A DNA stretch of 64,000 nt. Origin: Amycolatopsis sp. NBC_00345 (GTDB lineage: Bacteria > Actinomycetota > Actinomycetes > Mycobacteriales > Pseudonocardiaceae). Where the stretch lies: contig NZ_CP107995.1 of assembly GCF_036116635.1 (NCBI RefSeq), forward strand, positions 930,001-994,000, written 5' to 3'. A program made the translations under genes and the position numbers. The notes under the pieces are model-generated. The model had not been told where the DNA came from. It ran no database searches and worked only from the letters and a program-made list of their open reading frames with translations. Of this stretch, positions 1 to 9,690 are shown piece by piece; within the stretch, counting starts at the first letter, position 1, and every line of letters begins with the position of its first letter.

Positions 1-3000
1 CCGGCGACGACGATGTTGATCTCGCCGCCCCCCTGGGTGAACTCGATGATCCGCTTGAGCGCGGCCGCCACCCAGTCCATGTTCTCGGTGCCGGAGTCCA
101 TCGAGATCCGCGCGCCGGAGGAGATCGAGAACCACTCCAGCGGCACCTGCTTGCGCTCGGCCAGGTCCAGCGCGGCGATCACGCGGGCGCACTCGGGCTC
201 GGACAGCGCGCCCAGCGCCTTCGTCGGGTCGCCCAGCAGCACCACACGCTCGACGCCCTCGGGCACCAGCTTGGTCGGCGTGCGCACGACGCCCGCGACG
301 ATCGCGGCCTTGTTCCCGCCCCGCGGCCGGTCCACCGGCACCAGCGCGCCGGAGTCGTCGAGGTCGTGCTCGACGAAGCTGCCGGCGCCGGCCAGCATCC
401 CGGTCAGCTCGTACGGGTAGACGGTGTCGCGCCGCGCCGCGCGCAGCACCTTCTGCCGGTAGCCGTCCAGCGGCTGCACCAGCTCGGACGACGGCTTGCC
501 CACCGCCAGCCGCACGCCGGAGCCGACGTCGTTGCGGATCGTGACGGCCACCTCGGTCAGCTCGCCCGTCTCCCGGTCGCGCCGCCGCGCCAGGAAGAGG
601 ATCTCCTCCAGGCCCGCGCCCGCCGTGGTCGGCAGGACGCGCTGGGCGAGCAGGTTCAGCTCGTCCATGGTCAGCTCGCTCGGCGGCCAGACGTACAGGA
701 CGACGCGGTTGGTGTCGAAGCGCTTCTTCGCCGGCCGCTGCGCCTGCACGTTGCGGATGGCGTCGAGGCACCCGGCGAGGGTGTCCTCGGCCGACGGCAG
801 CGAAACGAGCCGCCCGTCGGCCTCGCGCAGCGGGGTGAGGTCGCGGACCTGCGCCATCGCGACCAGCCGCTCGTCGGCCGGGTTGGCCTTGGCGACGCAC
901 TTGAACAGGTACACCTCCTCGTCCGACGAGGGCAGCCGGGTGAGGTCGAACTCCTGGAGCCGCTGCAGCTGCATGCGCTCGGCCACGCGCGGGTGCAGCC
1001 CGCGGATGACCCGGTCCTCGGCGAAGCCGCTGCCGTTCCCCGTGGTCTCGGTGCTTCGGCGGAAGGTGAAGTGGTGGTGGAACACCGCGCCGTCGCCCCC
1101 GGCCACGGTGGTGGTGATCCGGTCGACGCGCTCGGGCAGCGGGTGCGCCGCGATCACCTCGCCGAGGCGGGTGGCCATCGCGTCCGCGTCCGGCTGGCCG
1201 GCCCAGCGCACGTAGACGTCGGCGACCACGTGCGCGCCGGGCGCGGCGTCCCCGGCCAGCTCGCCGACCGCGCGGACGGCGTCGGGCAGCTGCGCGAAGT
1301 CGACGGCGGTGGTGACCACCCGCGCCGGCTCCGCGTGCTCGGCGGTGACGAACGTGCAGCCCGCGACGTCGCGCGAGCGGATGCCCGACAGGCTCTTGTT
1401 GCCGTAGTAGCGGCGGGTCAGCACTTCGAGCAGCGGCGCCGGGTCGGTGCCCGGCCTGCCGATGCGCTGGCCGATGATCCGCACCAGCGGCTCGGAGCCT
1501 GCGACCATGGCGGCGATGCGCTCGGCGCGGTCCGGCGAGTCCGGGTGCCGGTCGAGGTGGCGCAGGCTCTGCCGCACGCCGGCGTAGACCTCCGCGCGGG
1601 CCCGGCGCAGCATCGGCTGCGCGAACCAGCGGAACACCACGCCGCGGGCGAGGTCGCTGACCGCCGGGTACCGCACCTGCGTGGCGGCCACGAGGTGCTC
1701 CAGCGCCAGGCCGGCCTCCTCGCGCAGCGACTCCGCGGGCGGCGCCTCGGTGAGCCACTGGCGCAGCAGCGCCGAGACGATCGCGACGTCGGACGAGGCC
1801 CGCTGCTGGGCCAGGAAGATGCGGAAGACCGCCTCCTCCAGCTCCGGTGTGCGCTCCAGGTCCGGGACGCCGTAGTGGCCCAGCACGCGCCGCAGCCGGC
1901 CCTGGAAGGTCTCCGGCAGCCCGGCGCGCTCGACGTCGAGGCTCTGCAGGTAGGAGTGGAAGTACTCGCGGGCGCTGTGCACCGGCCGCTCGGCGCTGAT
2001 GTCCTCGCCGGCCGGCTTGTTGCGGGTCAGCTCGGACAGGTCCGCGAAGGCGCCCAGCAGATCGACTTCGGCGGTCATCAGCGGACGGCCGGACTCGCCC
2101 AGCTCGGCGCGCGCGGCGAGGTAGCCGGTCAGCACGCGGCGCTGGTCGTACGGGTCCACGTCGAAGCCGAGCAGCAGGCTGCGCAGGTCCTGCAGGCCGC
2201 GTTCGGCGCGGTCGGCGGCCGACACGGCGGTGGGCTCGGCGGGCAGGTCGATCTCGACGGCCTCGGTCGCGGCCGCCTCGTCCGCGGCGTCCTCGGTGCC
2301 CTCGTCGGCCAGCGGCTCCAAGCGCAGCAGCGCCGCGCCCGTCTCCACCTGGCTGCCGATCGACACCGGCAGCTCCCGCACACGGGCCCGGAACGGCGCC
2401 CGCAGCACCGTCTCCATCTTCATGCTTTCCAGCACGAGGATCGGCGCGCCGCCGTCCACCTCATCGCCGACGGCGACCGGTGTCGCGACCACCAGCGCGG
2501 GCGCGGGGGAGCGGACCACGCCGCCCTCGTCGAGGCTGACGCGGTGCGTGACGCCGTCGACCTCGACCAGGTGCACCGGGCCGTGGGTGCCGGTGACCAG
2601 GCGGAAACGCCTGCCGTTGACGGTGATCTGGCCGCTGTGGGCGTCGAAGCGGTCGATCTCGACGTCGGCCGGGCAGACCTCGCCGCCACCGCTGATGCCG
2701 ACGCGGAAGCGCTTCTGCCCGACGCGGGCCACGGAAACCCGGTAGCCGACGCCGCGGAGCTTGAGGTCCAGCGGGCGGCCGCTTTCGTGCTGCACCTGCG
2801 GGCGGCCGCCGCGCGCGGTGGACAGCAGCCGCTGGCGGGCGACTTCTTCCTCGTCCTCGTAGGCCTCGATGGCGGCTGCGGCGAGCGCGATCGCGGAGTG
2901 CTTGTGCGTGACGAGCCTGCCCTCGCCGCGGACGCGGTCGATCCAGCCGGTGTCGGCGCTGGCGTCGATCACCTCGGGCTGGTCGAGCAGGTCGAGTACG

Positions 3001-4277
3001 AAGCTCTTGTTGGTGGCGCCGCCTTCGATGATCACCGTGGTCTCGCCGAGCGCGCGGCGCAGCCGGGCCAGTGCCTGGTTACGGTCGCTGCCGTAGGCGA
3101 TGATCTTGGCGATCATCGAGTCGAAGTCGGCGGGGATGGTGTCGCCCTCGCTGACGCCGGTGTCGACGCGGATGCCAGGGCCCGCGGGCAGCAGCAGCCG
3201 CGCGATGTGGCCGGGGGAGGGGGCGAAGTCGCGGTCCGGGTCCTCGGCGTTCAGCCGCGCCTCGACGGCGTGCCCGGACTCCGCCGGCTGCGGGCCTTCC
3301 AGCTTGCCGCCCTCGGCGACGTGCAGCTGCAGCCGCACCAGGTCGGTGCCGGTGGTGATCTCGGTGATCGGGTGCTCCACCTGGAGCCGGGTGTTCACCT
3401 CGAGGAAGGCGAACAGCTTGTCCCCGGGGTGGTAGAGGAATTCGACGGTGCAGGCGCCGCGGTAGTCCACGGCCACGGCGAGCCGTTCGGCCGATGCCTT
3501 CAGCTCGGCGGTCTGCTCGGGGGAGAGCACCGGCGACGCCGACTCCTCGATGATCTTCTGGTTGCGCCGCTGCACCGAGCAGTCGCGGACGCCGAGCGCC
3601 CACGCCGTCTCGCCGTCGGAGATCACCTGGACCTCGACGTGCCGCGCGCCGGTGACCAGGCGCTCCAGGAACACGATGCCGCTGCCGAACGCGCGCAGCG
3701 CCTCCTGGCTGGTGCGCTCGTAGGCGTCGGTGAGGTCTTCGGCCGAGGCGACCATGCGGATGCCGCGCCCTCCGCCGCCAGCGGTGGCCTTGAGCATCAG
3801 CGGGTAGCCGATCTCGTCGCCGGCGCGCAGTGCGGCGTCCAGGCTCGCGACCTCGCCGCGGCTCCACGGCGCGACCGGGACCCCGACCTCCTCGGCGATC
3901 AGCTTCGCGCCGATCTTGTCACCGAGCTTGCGCATCGCTTCGGCGCTGGGGCCGACGAACGTGACGCCGACCTTCTCGCACAGCTCGGCGAACGCCGGGT
4001 CCTCGGCCACGAAGCCCCAGCCGACCCACGCGGCGTCGGCCTTGGTCTCGACCAGTGCCTTCTCCAGCACGGCGAGGTCGAGGTAGGGACGGGCCGAGGC
4101 CGGGCCCAGCGGATAGGCCAGGTCGGCCTCACGGACGAACGTCGAGGACCGGTCCGCATCGGTGTAGAGGGCGACCGTCTCGATCCGCGCCCCGGTTTCC
4201 GCGGAAAGGTCCCGGACTGCGTGGATCAGCCGCATCGCGGCCTCCCCGCGGTTCACGATGGCGACACGACTGAACAC
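1..4277 (-). CDS. Fused biotin carboxylase / BCCP / carboxyltransferase (long acyl-CoA carboxylase), 3' end outside window
   Basis: About 1,425 codons of a multidomain biotin-dependent carboxylase. It starts at a GTG with a GGAGG ribosome site 8 bases upstream (4286-4290), and the product opens MFSRVAIVNRGEAAMRL. Order seen: biotin carboxylase N-domain (about 1-110), ATP-grasp with a glycine-rich GGGGRGIR loop near residue 165, biotin carboxylase C-domain with a VEARLNAED segment, then a biotinyl domain with ESMKM (biotin lysine K620). A long helical connector follows, and the start of a carboxyltransferase domain runs off the window edge. Actinobacterial single-chain carboxylases of this type are about 1,800 residues. 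The substrate (acetyl-, propionyl- or another acyl-CoA) cannot be read from the sequence. Very long antisense frames on the other strand are composition shadows. Confidence 0.93.
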   Translation of the reverse strand, partial: MFSRVAIVNRGEAAMRLIHAVRDLSAETGARIETVALYTDADRSSTFVREADLAYPLGPASARPYLDLAVLEKALVETKADAAWVGWGFVAEDPAFAELCEKVGVTFVGPSAEAMRKLGDKIGAKLIAEEVGVPVAPWSRGEVASLDAALRAGDEIGYPLMLKATAGGGGRGIRMVASAEDLTDAYERTSQEALRAFGSGIVFLERLVTGARHVEVQVISDGETAWALGVRDCSVQRRNQKIIEESASPVLSPEQTAELKASAERLAVAVDYRGACTVEFLYHPGDKLFAFLEVNTRLQVEHPITEITTGTDLVRLQLHVAEGGKLEGPQPAESGHAVEARLNAEDPDRDFAPSPGHIARLLLPAGPGIRVDTGVSEGDTIPADFDSMIAKIIAYGSDRNQALARLRRALGETTVIIEGGATNKSFVLDLLDQPEVIDASADTGWIDRVRGEGRLVTHKHSAIALAAAAIEAYEDEEEVARQRLLSTARGGRPQVQHESGRPLDLKLRGVGYRVSVARVGQKRFRVGISGGGEVCPADVEIDRFDAHSGQITVNGRRFRLVTGTHGPVHLVEVDGVTHRVSLDEGGVVRSPAPALVVATPVAVGDEVDGGAPILVLESMKMETVLRAPFRARVRELPVSIGSQVETGAALLRLEPLADEGTEDAADEAAATEAVEIDLPAEPTAVSAADRAERGLQDLRSLLLGFDVDPYDQRRVLTGYLAARAELGESGRPLMTAEVDLLGAFADLSELTRNKPAGEDISAERPVHSAREYFHSYLQSLDVERAGLPETFQGRLRRVLGHYGVPDLERTPELEEAVFRIFLAQQRASSDVAIVSALLRQWLTEAPPAESLREEAGLALEHLVAATQVRYPAVSDLARGVVFRWFAQPMLRRARAEVYAGVRQSLRHLDRHPDSPDRAERIAAMVAGSEPLVRIIGQRIGRPGTDPAPLLEVLTRRYYGNKSLSGIRSRDVAGCTFVTAEHAEPARVVTTAVDFAQLPDAVRAVGELAGDAAPGAHVVADVYVRWAGQPDADAMATRLGEVIAAHPLPERVDRITTTVAGGDGAVFHHHFTFRRSTETTGNGSGFAEDRVIRGLHPRVAERMQLQRLQEFDLTRLPSSDEEVYLFKCVAKANPADERLVAMAQVRDLTPLREADGRLVSLPSAEDTLAGCLDAIRNVQAQRPAKKRFDTNRVVLYVWPPSELTMDELNLLAQRVLPTTAGAGLEEILFLARRRDRETGELTEVAVTIRNDVGSGVRLAVGKPSSELVQPLDGYRQKVLRAARRDTVYPYELTGMLAGAGSFVEHDLDDSGALVPVDRPRGGNKAAIVAGVVRTPTKLVPEGVERVVLLGDPTKALGALSEPECARVIAALDLAERKQVPLEWFSISSGARISMDSGTENMDWVAAALKRIIEFTQGGGEINIVVA

Positions 4278-4723
4278 CGACTGAGCCTCCCATGTACCCA
4301 CGCGCAGCAGGCGACGTCCGGCCCCCGGATCGTCGCCTGCACTTGCTTACACCCTGCTCCCTTACCCGCCGGTACACCAATGTCGTGCATGGCGCATGCC
4401 GGAGCCGCTGGATTGTGGGAACCAGCCAAAAAGCGGCCTGGACCACACGGGTCCGACCGCCGTTCGCGCGAGGTTCGCCACAAATCACACCGAACAAGCT
4501 AGCGCGGGGCGACTGGGGAAGGCCCGAGAGTAAGGGGCGGACAGGGGGTCTTCGCCGCCACGCTGTGTGGCGGCCATCCGCCGTTCAGGCCGGCGACGGG
4601 GTGGCGGCCGGATTTTCACCGTCCGGCTCACTCCTTATTTACCTAACTTAGGTATACAGTCAACGGAGAAACATACCTAAGTTAGCTACCTTACCTGGTG
4701 GCTGCCGAACCCGAGGAGCGGAA
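4278..4723. other. Divergent intergenic region
   Basis: This 446-base region lies between the carboxylase (minus) and the FAD monooxygenase (plus). The carboxylase half shows only its ribosome site. The half next to the monooxygenase is unusually AT-rich for this genome and holds the two palindromes listed separately. I see no gene in it. Confidence 0.6.
4641..4687. promoter_or_regulatory. Two operator-like palindromes before the FAD monooxygenase
   Basis: ACCTAACTTAGGT (4641-4653) is a 13-bp palindrome around a central C. ACCTAAGTTAGCT (4675-4687) is a second, slightly imperfect copy whose centre lies 34 bp away. Both lie 37-83 bases before the monooxygenase ATG in an AT-rich patch that must contain its promoter. 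Twin sites of this form are typical of TetR or MarR dimers. No such regulator gene is adjacent in the window, so the cognate protein is unknown. Confidence 0.6.
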
Positions 4724-5905
4724 ATGAGCTCGGTCCTGATCTCCGGCGCCAGCATCGCCGGCCCCGCGCTGGCCTACTGGCTGCGCCGTTACGGCTTCGA
4801 CGTCACGGTCGTCGAAAAGGCCGGCACCCCGCGCGGCGGCGGTTACCCCATCGACGTCCGCGGCACGGCACTGGACGTGGTCGAGCGGATGGGCCTGCTG
4901 CCGGAGCTGCGCGCCGCCCACATCGACGGCCGCCGGATCACCTTCCTCGACCCCGAAGGCGGCCCGGTCGCCTCGATCCGCCCGGAAGTCCTCACCGGCA
5001 GCGTCGACGGCCGCGACCTGGAGGTGCCCCGCGGCGACCTCACCCAGGCCCTCTACGGCGCCGTCCGCGACGACGTCGAATTCCTCTTCAACGACAGCAT
5101 CACCACGCTCGACGACCACGCCGGCGGCGTCGACGTGACCTTCCGCAGTGGCGCCCGGCGCACGTTCGACCTCGTCGTCGGCGCCGACGGCCTGCACTCC
5201 GGCGTCCGGGCCCTCGTTTTCGGTCCTGAGGAACAGTTCCACCACTACCTCGGCTACTGCTTCGCCGGCTTCACCATGCCCAACGACTTCGGCCTGTCCC
5301 ACGAGGGCGTCGTCTGGAACACGCCGGGCCGGGCCGCGATCCGTTACGCCGTCGGTGACAGCGACGAACTGCACGGCTTCCTCAACTTCGCCCGCCCCGA
5401 ACCGCCGTTCGACGCGTTCCGCGACCCGGCCGCCCAGCGCGAGCTGGTCGCCTCGGTCTTCGCCGGCGAGGACTGGGCGGTGATCCCCCGCATGGTCGAA
5501 GCCATGCGCACCGCCGACGACCTCTTCTTCGACGTCGTCAGCCAGATCCACCTGCCCCGCTGGTCGGCCGGCCGCGTCGCCCTGGTCGGCGACGCCGCCC
5601 ACGCCCCGTCGTTCCTCAGCGGCCAGGGCTCCAGCCTCGCCCTGGTCGGCGCGTACATGCTCGCCGGCGCGCTGGCCACCGCCGGCGACCACACGAGCGC
5701 GTTCGCCGCCTACGAGCAGGACACCCGCCCGTTCGTCGAGCTGAACCAGGCCCTGGTCACCGGTGGCGGCGCCACGCTCCTGCCCACCACGGCCGAGGCG
5801 CTGGACCAGCGCAATGCCGCCCTCCGCGACTTCACCTCCCTGCCCGCCGACACCGGCCGCCCGGCCTACACCGCGCTCCGGCTGCCCGACTTCACGAACG
5901 TGTGA
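4724..5905 (+). CDS. FAD-dependent aromatic/tetracycline-type monooxygenase
   Basis: A 393-aa single-component flavoprotein hydroxylase of the PHBH/TetX fold. It shows the N-terminal Rossmann motif GASIAG (residues 8-13), the charged end of beta-2 (VVEKA), the VVGADG segment that contacts FAD and NADPH, and the C-terminal LVGDAAH motif that holds the FAD ribityl chain. Length is typical. The ATG follows GAGGAGCGGA. The family hydroxylates aromatic or polyketide substrates or inactivates antibiotics. The substrate cannot be inferred here because the gene stands alone. The paired palindromes upstream suggest repression relieved by a small ligand. Confidence 0.88.
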   Translation: MSSVLISGASIAGPALAYWLRRYGFDVTVVEKAGTPRGGGYPIDVRGTALDVVERMGLLPELRAAHIDGRRITFLDPEGGPVASIRPEVLTGSVDGRDLEVPRGDLTQALYGAVRDDVEFLFNDSITTLDDHAGGVDVTFRSGARRTFDLVVGADGLHSGVRALVFGPEEQFHHYLGYCFAGFTMPNDFGLSHEGVVWNTPGRAAIRYAVGDSDELHGFLNFARPEPPFDAFRDPAAQRELVASVFAGEDWAVIPRMVEAMRTADDLFFDVVSQIHLPRWSAGRVALVGDAAHAPSFLSGQGSSLALVGAYMLAGALATAGDHTSAFAAYEQDTRPFVELNQALVTGGGATLLPTTAEALDQRNAALRDFTSLPADTGRPAYTALRLPDFTNV

Positions 5906-5933
5906 CGCCCCGGCGGCCGCGGCTGTGGATCTC

Positions 5934-5949
5934 GCGGAACGTTTTCCGC
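5934..5949. promoter_or_regulatory. Inverted repeat upstream of the ABC operon promoter
   Basis: GCGGAA-CGTT-TTCCGC, a 16-bp inverted repeat with perfect 6-bp arms, lies about 60 bases upstream of the -35 element of the sugar ABC operon. It could be an operator for a LacI or ROK type regulator, but none is encoded nearby. Alternatively it could help stop transcription from the preceding gene, which ends 29 bases upstream. Confidence 0.35.
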
Positions 5950-6007
5950 GGTCCTCGCCGCGGTGCCGGCGGTTTTCCGTAGCTCTCGGCCGTTCGGGAG
6001 GTGACCC

Positions 6008-6037
6008 TTGACACACCCTTCCGGGTGGACCTACGTT
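6008..6037 (+). promoter_or_regulatory. Probable promoter of the sugar ABC operon
   Basis: A perfect -35 TTGACA (6008-6013) is followed by 18 bases and TACGTT (6032-6037), or by 17 bases and CTACGT. This is a housekeeping sigma-type promoter whose start would lie near 6044, giving a leader of about 65 bases before the ATPase ATG. Confidence 0.6.
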
Positions 6038-6110
6038 CACCGGTAATCGATTTCTCGACGACGCCCGCTCGTGACCGGACGGCGCGAGCGGCCGAGGGGC
6101 GAGGGCGGTA

Positions 6111-7634
6111 ATGGGCGACGACGGCGTCGCGCTGGTCGAGCTGGCCGGCGTCAGCAAGGCCTACGGCGGGGTGCGTGCGGTGCGCTCGGTGGACTTCACC
6201 GTGCACGCGGGGGAGGTGCACGCGCTGCTCGGGGAGAACGGGGCGGGCAAGTCCACCCTGATGAAGGTGCTCTCCGGTGAAGTGGCCGCCGACGAGGGGA
6301 CGATCCGGATCGCCGGGGAGGCGGTCCGGTTCGCCCGGCCCGCCGATGCGCAGCGGGCCGGCGTCGCGATGATCCACCAGGAGCTGGACCTCGTGCCCGC
6401 GCTTTCCGTGGCGGAGAACGTTTTCCTCGGCCGCGAGCCGCACACGCGCGGCGTGCTCGACCGCCGCCGGATGGTGGCCGAGACCCGGCAGCTGCTGGCG
6501 CGCACGGGCGTCGGCTTCGACGCGGCCACGCCGGTGGAGCTGCTGCGCACCGGCGAACGGCAGCTGGTCACCATCGCCAAGGCGCTCTCGCTCGACGCGC
6601 GGATCCTGATCATGGACGAGCCGACTTCGGCGTTGTCCCCGCACGAGGTGACGCGGCTGTTCGCGGTGATCGACCAGCTCCGCCGCGACGGCGTGGCCGT
6701 GGTCTACATCTCGCACCGGATGGAGGAGATCGGCCGCGTCGCCGACCGCGCGACGGTGCTGCGCAACGGCGAAGTGGTTGCCGAGTTCGCCGCGCGCGAG
6801 CTGACCGCGGCGCAGGCCGCCGAGGCGATGGTCGGCCGCCCGGTGCACCTGATGTTCCACGCCGAGACCCGCGCGACGGCGACCGAGGACGTGCTGGAGG
6901 TGGCGGACCTCGTGGTCCGGCCCCGCGCCGGGCGGCGTGAGCCCGCCGGGATCAGCCTGCGCGTCGGGGCGGGCGAGATCGTCGGCGTCGCCGGATTGCT
7001 GGGCTCTGGCCGCACGGAGCTGCTGGAGACGCTGTACGGCGCCGGGCCGAAGAGCGCCCGGAGTGGCACGGTTCGCTTGCGGGGCAAGGACTTCCGTCCA
7101 CGGTCGCCGCGCGCGGCGCTGCGGGCCGGCGTCGCGTACGTGCCGGAGGATCGGCGCGTCTCCGGGCTCGCGCTGGAGCACTCGGTGCTGGCCAACACCG
7201 TGCTGTCTATTGTGGACGGAATGGCGCGGTTCGGCCTCGTGCCCGCCGCCCGCGAGCGCAGCCGGGCGCGTGAGACGGCGGAGCGACTCGGCGTGAAGCT
7301 CACTTCGCTGGCCGACCCCGTCGGCGCGCTGTCCGGCGGCAACCAGCAGAAGGTCGTGCTGGGCCGGGCACTGCTCACCGAGCCGGCCCTGCTGCTGCTC
7401 GACGAGCCGACCCGCGGCGTGGACGTCGGCGCGAAGGCCGAGATCTACCGGATCCTCGGCGAAATCGCGCGGACCGGCGTCGGCGTGCTCTTGGCGTCTT
7501 CCGAACCCGCGGAGCTGGTCGGGGTGTGCGACCGCGTGGTCGTGCTCCGGGGCGGCCGCAGCGTCGACGAGTTGGATACCGCGCTGGCCGGCGAGGCGGA
7601 ACTGCTCGCGGCGTCGATGGGAGATGTCCAGTGA
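6111..7634 (+). CDS. Sugar ABC transporter ATPase (RbsA/XylG/AraG-type, tandem domains)
   Basis: A 507-aa duplicated ATPase of the carbohydrate CUT2 class, which powers import by a periplasmic-binding-protein-dependent transporter. The first domain has Walker A GENGAGKST and Walker B LIMDEPTSAL, with an atypical signature (LRTGERQ). The second domain has the usual degenerate Walker A (GLLGSGRTE), a clean signature LSGGNQQK and LLLDEPTRGVD. The ATG follows GAGGGCGG. Its TGA overlaps the GTG start of the permease, so the two are translationally coupled. The downstream isomerase-like gene suggests a deoxyhexose or pentose substrate (inference). Confidence 0.93.
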   Translation: MGDDGVALVELAGVSKAYGGVRAVRSVDFTVHAGEVHALLGENGAGKSTLMKVLSGEVAADEGTIRIAGEAVRFARPADAQRAGVAMIHQELDLVPALSVAENVFLGREPHTRGVLDRRRMVAETRQLLARTGVGFDAATPVELLRTGERQLVTIAKALSLDARILIMDEPTSALSPHEVTRLFAVIDQLRRDGVAVVYISHRMEEIGRVADRATVLRNGEVVAEFAARELTAAQAAEAMVGRPVHLMFHAETRATATEDVLEVADLVVRPRAGRREPAGISLRVGAGEIVGVAGLLGSGRTELLETLYGAGPKSARSGTVRLRGKDFRPRSPRAALRAGVAYVPEDRRVSGLALEHSVLANTVLSIVDGMARFGLVPAARERSRARETAERLGVKLTSLADPVGALSGGNQQKVVLGRALLTEPALLLLDEPTRGVDVGAKAEIYRILGEIARTGVGVLLASSEPAELVGVCDRVVVLRGGRSVDELDTALAGEAELLAASMGDVQ

Positions 7635-8686
7635 AGGCTGTCGCGGTGCTGTTCCGGTTCCAGAGTGTGTTCGGGCTGGTCATCGTGTTCGCCGCGGCCG
7701 TCGCGTTTTCCCCGTCGTACGGCGGGAGCCTGGTGTTCCTGGGCGCCGACAACCTGTTCAGCGTGGTGCGCGCCATCTCCGAGATCGGCGTGATCGGGGT
7801 CGGCATGACCCTGGTGATCCTGGTCGGCGGGATCGACCTGTCCGTCGGCTCGGTGGTCGGGCTGGCCAGCGTCGGCATCGCGGAGCTGCTCACCGCCGAC
7901 GACTGGGGACTCGTCCCGGCGGTGCTGCTGATCCTTGCGATGGGCCTGGTTTTCGGCCTGCTGCAAGGGATCGCGAGCGCCCGGTTCCGCATCCAGGCGT
8001 TCATCGTCACGCTCGCCGGCATGCAGATCGCGCGCGGGCTGGCCCGGATGTGGTCCGGCGGCGAGGGCGTGTCCATCACCTACGGCGACGGGAAGGGCCA
8101 GGCGCCGGTGCCGTTCTCGCTGCTGGGCGAGCGGACGTTCGGCGGCGTGGTGCCGATCCCGGCGCTGATCTTCGTGGTGGTCGCCGTGCTGGCCATGGTG
8201 CTGCTGCGGGTCAGCGCGTTCTCCCGGCACGTTTACGCGATCGGCGGCAACGAGCGGGCCGCGAGCCTGTCCGGCGTGCCGGTGACCCGGGTGAAGGTGC
8301 TCGTGTTCGGCATCTGCGGGCTGCTCGCGGCGCTGGCCGGGATCGTCCACGCGGGACAGCTGAACTTCGGCGGCCCCAACGACGGCGTCGGCTACGAGCT
8401 GAACGCGATCGCCGCCGTGGTGATCGGCGGGACCAGCCTCTCGGGCGGGCGCGGGTCCGTCCTCGGCACCGTGGCGGGCGCGCTGCTCGTCGGCGTGCTG
8501 GACAACATCCTGCAGCTCAACGACGTCGACTCCAACGTACAGCTGATCGTGGTGGGCGTGGTGATCGTGTTCGCCGCCGGCCTGCAGCGGCTGCGGCCGG
8601 CGTCGCTCGGCGCGGCCGGGGCCCGGGCGCCGGCCGCGCCGCCCACGGATTCTCAGGCAGATTCTCAGGCAGGGAAGGGGAGCTGA
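7631..8686 (+). CDS. Sugar ABC transporter permease (RbsC-type)
   Basis: A 351-aa hydrophobic permease of the branched-chain amino acid/ribose family, with about ten membrane segments. GMTLVILVGGIDLSVG and AVVIGGTSLSGGRG are the characteristic family loops. The start is the GTG that overlaps the ATPase stop (GTGA at 7631-7634), preceded by GGGAGA. Earlier in-frame starts lie inside the ATPase gene and are rejected. The C-terminal tail carries a duplicated 12-base stretch (8650-8674) giving DSQADSQAG. Its stop overlaps the ATG of the binding protein. Confidence 0.92.
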   Translation: MKAVAVLFRFQSVFGLVIVFAAAVAFSPSYGGSLVFLGADNLFSVVRAISEIGVIGVGMTLVILVGGIDLSVGSVVGLASVGIAELLTADDWGLVPAVLLILAMGLVFGLLQGIASARFRIQAFIVTLAGMQIARGLARMWSGGEGVSITYGDGKGQAPVPFSLLGERTFGGVVPIPALIFVVVAVLAMVLLRVSAFSRHVYAIGGNERAASLSGVPVTRVKVLVFGICGLLAALAGIVHAGQLNFGGPNDGVGYELNAIAAVVIGGTSLSGGRGSVLGTVAGALLVGVLDNILQLNDVDSNVQLIVVGVVIVFAAGLQRLRPASLGAAGARAPAAPPTDSQADSQAGKGS

Positions 8687-9690
8687 TGTCCAAGAACACC
8701 CGCCGGATGGCGGTTTTGGTGGCCGCCGGGATGGCCCTCGCGGCCTGCGGCACCACCCACGAGAACGCGCCCGGTGCGTCGTCCGGCACCGCGCCCGCGC
8801 CCAAGGCCTGCAAGGGGCCCGGCGGCAAGTTCACCATCGGCATGAGCCAGGCGAACCTCGCCGAGCCGTACCGCGTGCGGATGGACGACGACATCCGCAA
8901 GGCGGCGGCGGGCGTGCCGCAGTTCACCGTCCACTACTCCGATGCCGCGCAGGACAATTCGAAGCAGGTGGAACAGGTCAACACGTTCCTCACGCAGAAG
9001 ATCGACCTGCTGATCATCAGCCCCAACGAGGCGACGCCGCTGACCGGCGTCGTCAAGCAGGCCTACGACCAGGGCATCCCGGTGCTGGTGCTGGACCGGA
9101 AGGTGGACGGCGACGCGTACACGTCGTTCATCGGCGCGGACAACGTGGACATCGGGCGCCAGGCGGGCCAGTTCTTCGCCGAGAAATTGCTGCCACAGGG
9201 CGGAAAGATCGTCGAGCTGAAGGGGCTCGCCGGCGCGACACCCGCCAAGGAGCGCAGCGACGGCTTCGACAAGGGCATCGCGGGCAAGAACGTGAGCATC
9301 ATCGGCACGGCGGACGCGGATTGGTTGCGGGACAAGGGCCAGCAGCAGGCCGACGCCCTGCTCAAGGCGCACCCGGACGCGCAGGCGATCTTCTCCGAGA
9401 ACGACCCGATGGCCGAGGGCGCGCGGCTGGCCGCGCAGAACGCGGGCAAGCCGGACCTGCCGATCGTCGGCATCGACGGGCTGCCCGTGCCCGAGGGCGG
9501 CATCAAGGCGGTGGAGGCCGGGCGGCTGTCGGCGACGTTCGTCTACCCGACGGGCGGCGCGGAAGCCGTTGCCGCGGCCAAGAAACTGCTCATCGACTGC
9601 CAGCCGGTGGCCAAGACGCAGACGCTCGGCACCCGGCTGGTGACCAAGGACAACGCGGCCGCGGTGTACGAAGAGTTCAACCGAGGCTGA
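8686..9690 (+). CDS. Sugar-binding lipoprotein of the ABC importer (periplasmic-binding type I)
   Basis: A 334-aa extracellular solute receptor. It has a lipoprotein signal (MSKNTRRMAVLVAAG, lipobox LAAC), then the two-lobed type I fold with NLAEPYRVRM, ISPNEATPLTGVV, VLVLDRKV and IFSENDPMAEG segments seen in ribose/galactose-type receptors. The ATG overlaps the permease stop (ATGA at 8686) and follows GGGAAGGGGAG. It hands sugar to the RbsC-type permease; the sugar itself is not identifiable. Confidence 0.92.
   Translation: MSKNTRRMAVLVAAGMALAACGTTHENAPGASSGTAPAPKACKGPGGKFTIGMSQANLAEPYRVRMDDDIRKAAAGVPQFTVHYSDAAQDNSKQVEQVNTFLTQKIDLLIISPNEATPLTGVVKQAYDQGIPVLVLDRKVDGDAYTSFIGADNVDIGRQAGQFFAEKLLPQGGKIVELKGLAGATPAKERSDGFDKGIAGKNVSIIGTADADWLRDKGQQQADALLKAHPDAQAIFSENDPMAEGARLAAQNAGKPDLPIVGIDGLPVPEGGIKAVEAGRLSATFVYPTGGAEAVAAAKKLLIDCQPVAKTQTLGTRLVTKDNAAAVYEEFNRG

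Noticed and set aside
366..4502. 1,378-codon plus-strand open frame opposite the carboxylase
   Set aside because: Arg/Ala/Gly/Val-rich shadow of the minus-strand gene caused by GC-rich third positions; no protein motifs, and the antisense frame has complete carboxylase domains.
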